A stretch of DNA of 5,142 nucleotides from Pseudomonadota bacterium (GCA_023426855.1 JAEZBU010000246.1:1-5142); one strand, 5' to 3'. Counted from the stretch's first letter, positions 1-5,142 are shown. Notes: generated from the letters alone by a model not told the origin. Program-made: numbers and translations.

Positions 1-1
1 C

Positions 2-58
2 CGTAACACTGCCATCGGTCTTATCGCCCTGTTTGCAAGCGCAACGACCGCCGTCGCA
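2..58 (+). other. Signal peptide (partial) of the GDPD
   Basis: The first visible codons read RNTAIGLIALFASATTAVA, a basic residue followed by a hydrophobic stretch and ending in an A-V-A signal peptidase I motif, then QQQ. Cleavage is predicted after base 58. The initiating Met and perhaps a few n-region residues lie upstream of the window. No lipobox Cys is present, so the product should be soluble in the periplasm or secreted rather than a lipoprotein. Confidence 0.82.
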
Positions 59-1219
59 CAACAGCAGGTGCCGATCGAAGTCGGCGTTCGCCCGCTCTAC
101 CTGATCGACAAAATGAAAGACGGCCCGTTGAAGCAGAAGCTTCAGGCTTGTGCTGGCCAGCCGGTCAAGCGGACCCTGTTCTCGATCGGGCATCGCGGCG
201 CGCCCTTGCAATTTCCTGAGCACACGGTGGAATCGAACCTTGCTGCCGCATGGCAGGGTGCGGGCATTCTGGAATGCGACGTCGCCTTTACCGCCGACAA
301 GGAACTCGTCTGCCGCCATGCGCAGAACGATCTGCATACGACGACGAATATCGTCACGACTGCACTCGCCGCGAAATGCAGCAAGCCCTTCACGCCTGCT
401 TCGGGTGACACGCCAGCGTCAGCGGAATGCCGCACGTCGGACCTCACATTGGCGGAGTTCCGTACCCTGACGCCGAAGATGGACGCCTTCAACAAAACCG
501 CGACCACGCCCGCGGCCTATCTCTCTGGAACTTCTCCCTGGCGCACCGACCTTTACTCGATCCAGCCCGCGCGTCTGATGACGCACAAGGAATCGATCGC
601 GCTGTTTCGCTCGCTCGGCGCCAAGTTTACGCCGGAGCTGAAGACGCCGGTGGTCCAGATGCCCTTCGACGGCTTCTCGCGCGAGGACTACGCCCAGAAG
701 CTGATCAACGAATACAAGGAAGCCGGCGTGCCGGCCTCCGATGTTTTCGCACAGAGCTTCGACATCGCCGACGTGCGCTACTGGATCAAGGCCGAACCGG
801 CGTTTGGCGCCCAGGCTGTCTATCTGGTCGATGATAGCAGCGTTCCCGGCTTCAACGGCATGGACCCCAAAACCTGGGGCTGGCAGCCGAAGGCGCTGAA
901 GGCCGAAGGCATCAACTACGTCGCACCGGCGATCCCCTTCCTGCTGACCGTGGACGACAAGGGCAAAGTCGTCCCTTCGGCGCTGGCGATCGCCTTGAAG
1001 GAGGCCGACATCAAGATCATCGCCTGGTCCTTTGAACGTTCGGGCCCGCTGACGGACGGTGGCGGCTGGTATTTCAACAGCATCTCCAAAGCGATCACCG
1101 GCGGCGGCGACTATTACGAAGTGCTTGACGTACTGGCCCAGCAGGTCGGTGTGGTTGGCGTCTTCAGCGACTGGCCGGCCTCGGTCAGCTACTACGCGAG
1201 CTGCATGAATCTGAAATAA
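2..1219 (+). CDS. Secreted glycerophosphodiester phosphodiesterase (GDPD family), 5' partial
   Basis: Predicted to hydrolyse glycerophosphodiesters to glycerol-3-phosphate and an alcohol, outside the cytoplasm. The frame is open from base 2 and begins inside a signal peptide, so the true start lies before the window; the GTG at 68 is an internal Val just after the cleavage site. Numbering from that Val as 1, the GDPD (TIM-barrel) hallmarks appear in order: GHRGAP with H42-R43, PEHT (50-53), E69-C-D71, H84, E190 in a TPELK motif, QSFD, a C-terminal AWSF, and GVFSDWP near the end. H42, E69, D71, H84 and E190 match the expected acid-base and metal-binding positions. About 405 residues are visible, longer than the compact ~250-residue cytoplasmic enzymes because of an insertion between H84 and E190. 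That insertion has two Cys (104, 121), and C28, C70, C82 and C380 could also form disulfides in an exported protein. The gene stands alone, followed by a strong hairpin. Family assignment is firm; substrate is unknown. Confidence 0.93.
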   Translation, partial: RNTAIGLIALFASATTAVAQQQVPIEVGVRPLYLIDKMKDGPLKQKLQACAGQPVKRTLFSIGHRGAPLQFPEHTVESNLAAAWQGAGILECDVAFTADKELVCRHAQNDLHTTTNIVTTALAAKCSKPFTPASGDTPASAECRTSDLTLAEFRTLTPKMDAFNKTATTPAAYLSGTSPWRTDLYSIQPARLMTHKESIALFRSLGAKFTPELKTPVVQMPFDGFSREDYAQKLINEYKEAGVPASDVFAQSFDIADVRYWIKAEPAFGAQAVYLVDDSSVPGFNGMDPKTWGWQPKALKAEGINYVAPAIPFLLTVDDKGKVVPSALAIALKEADIKIIAWSFERSGPLTDGGGWYFNSISKAITGGGDYYEVLDVLAQQVGVVGVFSDWPASVSYYASCMNLK

Positions 1220-1232
1220 GCGGCCAGGAACA

Positions 1233-1266
1233 GGCCCAGCCTTGGCTCATGTGCCAAGGCTGGGCC
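1233..1266 (+). terminator. Strong hairpin after the GDPD gene, probable terminator
   Basis: A perfect 14-bp inverted repeat (GGCCCAGCCTTGGC / its complement) flanks a 6-nt loop, TCATGT. It begins 13 bases after the GDPD stop codon. There is no U-tract after the stem, so it is not a textbook intrinsic terminator; it may end transcription weakly or protect the mRNA 3' end. An alternative pairing, AGCGGCC at 1219-1225 with GGCCGCT at 1263-1269, overlaps it. Confidence 0.6.
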
Positions 1267-1270
1267 GCTG

Positions 1271-1313
1271 AAGCCAGATATTGGCTTGTACGGCCGGATG
1301 AACTCCTCCGGCC
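1271..1313 (+). repeat. Two further perfect hairpins in the intergenic region
   Basis: Directly after the 14-bp hairpin come AAGCCA/TGGCTT (1271-1276 with 1282-1287, 5-nt loop) and GGCCGGA/TCCGGCC (1292-1298 with 1307-1313, 8-nt loop). Both are perfect. Together with the first stem they make three stem-loops in about 80 bases. They may reinforce termination or be the remains of a palindromic repeat. The rest of the 302-bp gap (1314-1521) holds no gene that I can support. Confidence 0.5.
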
Positions 1314-1368
1314 ACCTGACTTCAAAGCGGTTTTATCGGCCGAACATGCAGTATGACCACTCGGGCTT

Positions 1369-1385
1369 TCCCGGCCGGGATGACG
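1369..1385 (+). repeat. Short palindrome with REP-like end
   Basis: TCCCGGCCGGGA (1369-1380) is a perfect 12-bp palindrome followed immediately by TGACG. This resembles the GGGAATGACG end of the REP-type palindromes found at 1951-2037. It is too short and degenerate to be certain it belongs to the same family. Confidence 0.3.
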
Positions 1386-1394
1386 CGTCGGCGT

Positions 1395-1423
1395 TTGCAG
1401 GGCGTCTTCTCCGCAGTTAGGAT
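1395..1423 (+). promoter_or_regulatory. Candidate promoter for the VOC gene (weak)
   Basis: TTGCAG (1395-1400) and TAGGAT (1418-1423) are separated by 17 bases, about 100 bases upstream of the VOC start. Each box matches its sigma-70-type consensus only partly. It is the best-spaced pair I could find in the gap, but in GC-rich DNA such matches arise by chance. Confidence 0.22.
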
Positions 1424-1510
1424 GCGTCCGGGCACCGTCCCGCTGATGCAACCCGGGAACATGTCGCATTCCACGCACCGTCGTGTGATGTGCCGATCGT
1501 CTCCCTGCCT

Positions 1511-1514
1511 GAGG
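1511..1514 (+). promoter_or_regulatory. Ribosome binding site of the VOC gene
   Basis: GAGG lies 7 bases before the ATG at 1522. It supports that start over the internal ATG at 1567 (Met16), which has no comparable purine-rich site. Confidence 0.6.
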
Positions 1515-1521
1515 TGTAGCG

Positions 1522-1896
1522 ATGGACGGTACTCGTCACGGCATCCGCTTCGGTCGGATCGCTGCCATGCTGCCTGTGAAAGACATCAACAAAGCCCACG
1601 ACTTTTACGTCGGCGTGCTGGGGTTCCGCAAAACTTTCCAGAACGGCGATCCGGTCGGCTTCATGATCCTGATGCAGGGGCAGGCCGAACTGCACTTGAC
1701 CTTGCAGCCCAATCACAAGGCGGCGCCATTCAACGTCGCGCATATGATGGTCGATAATGTCGATGCGTTGCACGAAGTCTGTCAGCGTCATGGCCTGCGC
1801 ATCATCAAGGGGCTGAAGGACAAGGACTATGGCCTGCGGGCCTTCGTCTTCGAAGACCCGGACGGCAACCGCATCGACGTCGGCCAGCCGATCTAG
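1522..1896 (+). CDS. VOC-family (glyoxalase/bleomycin-resistance-like) protein
   Basis: A 124-residue protein with the paired beta-alpha-beta-beta-beta layout of the vicinal-oxygen-chelate superfamily. The first module covers about residues 10-62: MLPVKDINKAHDFYVGVLGF is the classic V-x-D...A..FY...LGF opening, ending in the strand ELHLTLQ. The second covers about 70-121: AHMMVDNVDALHEVCQRHG, ending FVFEDPDGNRIDVGQ. In metal-dependent VOC enzymes the four ligands sit on strands 1, 4, 5 and 8. Here H58, H74 and D119 lie near three of these places, but the first-strand position is Ala14, not His. This is closer to non-metal bleomycin-binding-type members than to glyoxalase I. One domain of this length normally works as a homodimer. 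The substrate cannot be told from sequence and drug resistance is not implied. It is probably cytoplasmic, as no signal peptide is seen. It stands alone, with 302 and 376 bp gaps on either side. The start is supported by GAGG upstream. Confidence 0.9.
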   Translation: MDGTRHGIRFGRIAAMLPVKDINKAHDFYVGVLGFRKTFQNGDPVGFMILMQGQAELHLTLQPNHKAAPFNVAHMMVDNVDALHEVCQRHGLRIIKGLKDKDYGLRAFVFEDPDGNRIDVGQPI

Positions 1897-1950
1897 GGGA
1901 AGTGGCGAGAGGGGCGTTCACAGCCACATCGTTCTGCCCCTCCGCAAAAC

Positions 1951-2037
1951 CGTCATTCTCGCGGAGGCGGGAATCCAGCATCGCGCGTCGATCACCTTTG
2001 GAATCCCACCTGGATGCCCGTCTGCACGGGCATGACG
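1951..2037. repeat. Inverted pair of REP-like palindromes (BIME/MITE-like)
   Basis: Two 28-base arms face each other: 1951-1978 (CGTCAT...ATCCAG) and 2010-2037 (CTGGAT...ATGACG). The right arm, reverse-complemented, matches the left at 22 of 28 positions by hand count. Each arm is itself a hairpin. The left has TTCTCGC/GCGGGAA around GGAG, with one G-U pair; the right has a perfect ATGCCCGT/ACGGGCAT around CTGC (2014-2033). A 31-base spacer separates the arms. This form is like dispersed extragenic palindromes common in GC-rich proteobacteria. It lies 54 bases after the VOC stop, so it may also serve as that gene's transcript end. No transposase is in the window. Confidence 0.72.
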
Positions 2038-2150
2038 GGCTAAACCTGTCGAGAGCCGTCGTCATCCGGTCGAAGCGGCGGCGGGCGGGTCCGTCATCAC
2101 GTTCGGCGACGCCCCAGCTTGAGCGTTGGCATGAGCTGACAGTAACCTGT

Positions 2151-2180
2151 CTGTCACAGGGACACTCCAGCCCCTATATG
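2151..2180 (+). promoter_or_regulatory. Candidate uvrA promoter region
   Basis: CTGTCA (2151-2156) and TATATG (2175-2180; or CTATAT at 2174-2179) are 17-18 bases apart and about 95 bases before the uvrA ATG. The preceding bases contain CCTGT-CTGTC-ACAGG (2146-2160), a small inverted repeat that could be an operator. I looked for the alphaproteobacterial LexA box (GTTC-N7-GTTC) and for CTG-N10-CAG and found neither between 2040 and 2272. SOS control is therefore not supported. The call is tentative. Confidence 0.28.
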
Positions 2181-2272
2181 CGCTATGCTTGTGCGCTGCG
2201 GTGCGATTGTCGCTCCCTCTGCCTTCAGCTACACCCTCTGCCTATATTCGGGTTCCAGTGTCCCAGGATCGC

Positions 2273-4639
2273 ATGTCTCACGATCGCAAGTTCATTTCCG
2301 TGCGCGGTGCGCGCGAGCACAATCTCAAGGGCGTCGATCTCGACCTGCCGCGCGATGCGCTGATCGTGCTGACCGGCCTGTCCGGCTCGGGCAAGTCGTC
2401 GCTGGCCTTCGATACCATCTACGCCGAGGGACAGCGCCGCTACGTGGAGAGCCTGTCGGCCTACGCACGCCAGTTCCTGGAGATGATGCAGAAGCCCGAT
2501 GTCGATCACATCGAGGGCCTGTCGCCGGCCATCTCCATCGAGCAGAAAACCACGTCCAAGAACCCGCGCTCGACTGTTGGCACCGTCACCGAGATCTACG
2601 ACTACCTGCGTCTGCTGTTCGCGCGGGTCGGCGTGCCGTATTCGCCGGCCACCGGCCTGCCGATCGAAAGCCAGACCGTCTCACAGATGGTCGACAAGGT
2701 GCTGGCGCTGGGTGACGGTGCACGCCTCTACCTGATGGCGCCCATCTCGCGTGGCCGCAAGGGCGAGTTCCGCAAGGAGCTGGCGGAGCTGCAGAAGAAG
2801 GGTTTCCAGCGGGTCAAGATCGACGGCCAGTTCTACGAGATCCCGGACGCGCCCAAGCTCGACAAGAAATACAAGCACGACATCGACGTGGTGGTGGATC
2901 GCCTCGTCGTGCGTAAGGACATCGCCGCGCGCCTCGCCGACAGCTTCGAGACCGCGCTCGGCATCGGCGATGGAATCGCGGTGATCGAGTTCGCGGACAA
3001 GCCGCTGGTGGCAACGCCCACGCCGCGCGGCAAGGGCAAGAAGGCGGCTGCTGAAGACGGAGAAGAAAGCTCTGGCGGCATCCTTAAAAACAAGAACGAG
3101 ACTCACGAACGCCTGATCCTGTCGGCGCGGTTCGCGTGCCCCGTGTCGGGCTTCACCATCGAGGAAATCGAGCCGCGGCTGTTCTCGTTCAACGCACCCG
3201 CCGGCGCCTGCCCGAAGTGCGACGGCCTTGGCACGGAGCTTAAGTTCGAGGCCGACCTCGTCGTGCCCGACCGCGCGCTGTCGCTGGCCGACGGCGCGGT
3301 CTATCCGTGGGCGCGCACCGGCAACACCTCGCCCTACTACGAGCAAACGCTGAACGCCATCGCGCAGCACTACAAGGTCCGTATGTCCACCCCGTGGGAG
3401 GATCTGCCGCCCAAGGTGCAGGACGTCATCCTGTTCGGCTCCAACGGCGAAGAGATCGACTTCAATTACGAGGACGGCCTGCGCCAGTATCGCACCACGA
3501 AGCCGTTCGAGGGTGTCATCACCAACATCGAGCGGCGCTGGCGCGAGACCGACAGCGAATGGGTGCGCGACGAGCTTTCGCGCTACCAGGGCAGCCACCC
3601 GTGCGCCGCCTGCAACGGCTATCGCCTCAAGCCGCAGGCACTCGCGGTGAAGATCGGCGGCTGCCACATCGGCGAGGTCGGCGACCTATCCATCAAGGCC
3701 GCGCATCAATGGTTCGCCGAGATCCCGAACACGTTCACCAAGCAGCAGTCGGAAATCGCCACCCGCATCCTTAAGGAAATCCGCGAGCGGCTTCAGTTCC
3801 TCAATGACGTCGGCCTGGAATACCTGACGCTGTCGCGCTCCTCCGGCACGCTGTCCGGCGGCGAGAGCCAGCGCATCCGTCTCGCGTCTCAGATCGGCTC
3901 CGGCCTCACCGGCGTGCTGTACGTTCTGGACGAGCCGTCGATCGGCCTGCACCAGCGCGACAACGACCGCCTGCTCGACACGCTGAAGCACCTGCGCGAT
4001 CTCGGCAACACGGTGATCGTCGTCGAGCACGACGAGGACGCCATCCTCACTGCCGATTACGTGGTCGACATCGGCCCCGGCGCCGGCATCCATGGCGGCC
4101 AGATCGTCGCCCAAGGCACGCCCGCCGAGATCATGGCCAACCCAGCCTCGATCACCGGCCAGTACCTGACCGGCGTGCGCCAGATCCCGGTGCCGAAGAA
4201 CCGCCGCCAGCGCGACAAGAACCGCACCCTCAAGGTGGTCGGCGCCCGCGCCAACAATCTGAAGAACATCACCGGGGAGATCCCGCTCGGCCTTCTCACC
4301 TGCGTCACCGGCGTTTCCGGTGGCGGCAAGTCGACGTTCCTGATCGACACCGTTTACAAGGCCGTCGCGCGCAAGCTCAACAACGCCCGCGAGCACCCCG
4401 GCGCGCACGACCACATCGAGGGCCTGCAGCATCTCGACAAGGTCATCGACATCGACCAGTCGCCGATCGGCCGCACGCCGCGCTCGAACCCAGCCACCTA
4501 CACCGGTGCCTTCACGCCGATCCGCGAGTGGTTCGCCGGCCTGCCCGAGGCCAAGGCGCGCGGCTACGCGCCGGGCCGCTTTTCGTTCAACGTCAAGGGT
4601 GGCCGGTGCGAAGCCTGCCAGGGCGACGGCGTCATCTAG
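2273..4639 (+). CDS. uvrA: UvrA, excision-repair ATPase, ended early by an in-frame TAG
   Basis: UvrA finds DNA lesions as a dimer and loads UvrB for nucleotide excision repair in the cytoplasm. The start is ATG 2273 (MSHDRKFISVRGAREHNLKG, the conserved N-terminus); AGGA at 2265-2268 is a close ribosome site. An in-frame TTG at 2189 would add 28 unconserved residues. Features in order: Walker A GLSGSGKSS (35-43); the UvrB-binding region (about 130-240); a Lys/Glu/Gly-rich insert (243-273); first zinc-finger half with C289-P-V-S, then C313/C316; ABC signature LSGGESQR (527-534); Walker B VLDEP (D553, E554); second Walker A GVSGGGKS (680-687); then IDIDQSPIGRTPRSNPATYTG. The frame stops at codon 789 within the C-terminal zinc finger. 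Family members run about 940-1000 residues, so this product lacks the zinc finger's second half and the second ABC signature/Walker B, and should be inactive. The UvrA frame resumes after the stop. This is a recent pseudogene, an amber allele or an assembly fault. Confidence 0.93.
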   Translation: MSHDRKFISVRGAREHNLKGVDLDLPRDALIVLTGLSGSGKSSLAFDTIYAEGQRRYVESLSAYARQFLEMMQKPDVDHIEGLSPAISIEQKTTSKNPRSTVGTVTEIYDYLRLLFARVGVPYSPATGLPIESQTVSQMVDKVLALGDGARLYLMAPISRGRKGEFRKELAELQKKGFQRVKIDGQFYEIPDAPKLDKKYKHDIDVVVDRLVVRKDIAARLADSFETALGIGDGIAVIEFADKPLVATPTPRGKGKKAAAEDGEESSGGILKNKNETHERLILSARFACPVSGFTIEEIEPRLFSFNAPAGACPKCDGLGTELKFEADLVVPDRALSLADGAVYPWARTGNTSPYYEQTLNAIAQHYKVRMSTPWEDLPPKVQDVILFGSNGEEIDFNYEDGLRQYRTTKPFEGVITNIERRWRETDSEWVRDELSRYQGSHPCAACNGYRLKPQALAVKIGGCHIGEVGDLSIKAAHQWFAEIPNTFTKQQSEIATRILKEIRERLQFLNDVGLEYLTLSRSSGTLSGGESQRIRLASQIGSGLTGVLYVLDEPSIGLHQRDNDRLLDTLKHLRDLGNTVIVVEHDEDAILTADYVVDIGPGAGIHGGQIVAQGTPAEIMANPASITGQYLTGVRQIPVPKNRRQRDKNRTLKVVGARANNLKNITGEIPLGLLTCVTGVSGGGKSTFLIDTVYKAVARKLNNAREHPGAHDHIEGLQHLDKVIDIDQSPIGRTPRSNPATYTGAFTPIREWFAGLPEAKARGYAPGRFSFNVKGGRCEACQGDGVI

Positions 4640-5089
4640 ATCGAGATGCACTTCCTGCCCGACGTCTACGTCACGTGCGACCAGTGCAAGGGCAAGCGCT
4701 ACAATCGCGAGACGCTGGAGGTGACGTTCCGCGACAAGTCCATCGCCGACGTGCTCGACATGACGGTGGAGGAGGGGGCCGAGTTCTTCAAGGCGGTGCC
4801 GTCGATCCGCGACTGGTTCGCCGGACTGCCGGAGGCGAAGGCCCGCGGCTACGGCCCCGGACGCTTTTCCTTCAACGTGAAGGGCGGGCGCTGCGAGGCG
4901 TGCCAGGGCGACGGCGTCATCAAGATCGAGATGCACTTCCTGCCAGACGTCTACGTCACCTGCGACGTCTGCCACGGCAAACGCTACAATCGCGAGACGC
5001 TCGACGTCACCTTCAAGGGCAAGTCGATTGCCGACGTGCTCGACATGACGGTCGAGGAGGGCAAGGAGTTCTTCAAGGCCGTGCCGGGC
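4520..5089 (+). repeat. In-frame 285-bp tandem duplication of the UvrA zinc-finger region
   Basis: Copy 1 (4520-4804) and copy 2 (4805-5089) are each 95 codons, in the same frame. Both run from IR(E/D)WFAGLPEAKARGY, through the CxxC-x19-CxxC zinc finger, to SIADVLDMTVEEG and FFKAVP. By hand alignment they share 241 of 285 bases (about 85%) and 85 of 95 codon translations. Zinc-finger Cys codons start at 4607, 4616, 4676 and 4685 in copy 1 and at 4892, 4901, 4961 and 4970 in copy 2. Normal UvrA has this region once. At the end of copy 1, IRD is followed by WFAGLPEAK instead of the expected K-L-E-T-L, which appears only after copy 2. The copies differ in the zinc-finger tail: CDQCKGKR in copy 1 and CDVCHGKR in copy 2. 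Confidence 0.95.
4637..4639 (+). other. In-frame amber codon in uvrA at a conserved Lys position
   Basis: In the tandem copy 285 bases downstream, the codon at the same place is AAG (Lys; GDGVIKIEMHFLP). Here it is TAG, a single A-to-T change. The 21 bases before it and 22 after it are otherwise identical between the copies. The position lies between the two CxxC pairs of the C-terminal zinc finger. Possible causes are a real nonsense mutation or a base-calling/assembly error. Nothing in the window supports programmed recoding. Confidence 0.85.
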
Positions 5090-5142
5090 ATCCGCGACAA
5101 GCTGGAGACGCTGGAGCGGGTGGGCCTCGGCTACATCCATAT
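4646..5142 (+). CDS. uvrA: UvrA C-terminal fragment after the stop, 3' partial
   Basis: The frame after the TAG stays open and UvrA-like to the window end: rest of copy 1's zinc finger, all of copy 2, then IRDKLETLERVGLGYIH, which in intact UvrA comes just before the second ABC signature. The first ATG is at 4646, two codons after the TAG, so an annotation pipeline would start a gene here. That ATG is the conserved Met of IEMHFLP and has no Shine-Dalgarno sequence, so translation would need re-initiation. It is better read as the interrupted 3' part of uvrA than as an independent gene. The end is cut by the window, so whether the second LSGG signature and Walker B follow is unknown. Confidence 0.6.
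   Translation, partial: MHFLPDVYVTCDQCKGKRYNRETLEVTFRDKSIADVLDMTVEEGAEFFKAVPSIRDWFAGLPEAKARGYGPGRFSFNVKGGRCEACQGDGVIKIEMHFLPDVYVTCDVCHGKRYNRETLDVTFKGKSIADVLDMTVEEGKEFFKAVPGIRDKLETLERVGLGYIH

Noticed and set aside
68..70. GTG as the start codon of the GDPD gene
   Set aside because: The frame is open upstream and encodes the hydrophobic core and AVA cleavage site of a signal peptide, so the start must lie before the window.
1353..1757. Plus-strand open frame overlapping the start of the VOC gene
   Set aside because: It runs out of frame through the VOC gene, has an Arg/Ser-rich translation with no motif, and lacks a ribosome binding site.
2189..2272. N-terminal extension of UvrA from the TTG at 2189
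   Set aside because: The 28 extra residues are not like UvrA and run through the likely promoter region; the conserved N-terminus begins at ATG 2273.
2040..2272. LexA/SOS box upstream of uvrA
   Set aside because: No GTTC-N7-GTTC or CTG-N10-CAG site is present; GTTC at 2101 and 2252 has no partner at the right spacing, and the CCTGT/ACAGG repeat at 2146-2160 has the wrong spacing.
2681..3667. Minus-strand open frame (328 codons) antisense to the middle of uvrA
   Set aside because: A shadow of the strongly supported UvrA frame; its composition is biased and no domain is recognisable.
4637..4639. TAG read as a recoded amino acid such as pyrrolysine
   Set aside because: The matching codon in copy 2 is ordinary Lys, no recoding element or special tRNA gene is seen, and other genes here do not use internal TAG; the VOC gene ends with TAG as a normal stop.
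3686..5140. Long minus-strand open frame (484 codons) antisense to the 3' half of uvrA
   Set aside because: It mirrors the GC-rich codon pattern of uvrA, has a low-complexity Asp/Val/Ala/Leu/Arg/His composition, no recognisable motif and no ribosome site, and simply repeats itself over the duplicated segment.
1..5142. CRISPR arrays, tRNA/rRNA genes, prophage or transposase genes
   Set aside because: I looked on both strands and saw no regularly spaced direct repeats, cloverleaf-like sequence, or recognisable mobile-element protein.

Overview
The window is high-GC bacterial DNA, most likely from an alphaproteobacterium. The UvrA protein has features I recall as common in that class: a CPVSGF variant of the first zinc-finger half and a Lys/Glu/Gly-rich insert just before it. 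The non-coding DNA also carries GTCAT...ATCCAG-type REP palindromes. I cannot place a genus from this sequence. All genes lie on the + strand.

Layout. Bases 2-1219 hold an exported glycerophosphodiester phosphodiesterase whose extreme 5' end is cut off by the window. Bases 1220-1521 (302 bp) are non-coding and hold a run of three perfect hairpins, the first a likely terminator, followed by the upstream region of the next gene. Bases 1522-1896 encode a small single-domain VOC/bleomycin-resistance-like protein. Bases 1897-2272 (376 bp) are non-coding and hold an inverted pair of REP-like palindromes and then the probable uvrA promoter region. From 2273 to the window end is uvrA, the damage-recognition ATPase of nucleotide excision repair. 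The three genes look like separate transcription units with no obvious shared pathway.

The unusual part is the 3' half of uvrA. The reading frame is canonical through both Walker A motifs and the first ABC signature/Walker B, then meets an in-frame TAG at 4637-4639 inside the C-terminal zinc finger. The TAG lies in the first of two tandem, in-frame 285-bp (95-codon) copies of the zinc-finger region (4520-4804 and 4805-5089). The second copy has the normal Lys codon there, and the frame then stays open as UvrA to the window end. The two copies are only about 85% identical in DNA (241/285 by hand count), and most differing codons are synonymous. They therefore look like two separately maintained uvrA alleles joined together, not a fresh duplication. 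This could be a real recombination product (a broken or switchable uvrA) or a chimeric assembly of two related strains. The sequence alone cannot decide, and read coverage across 4637 and 4804/4805 would.
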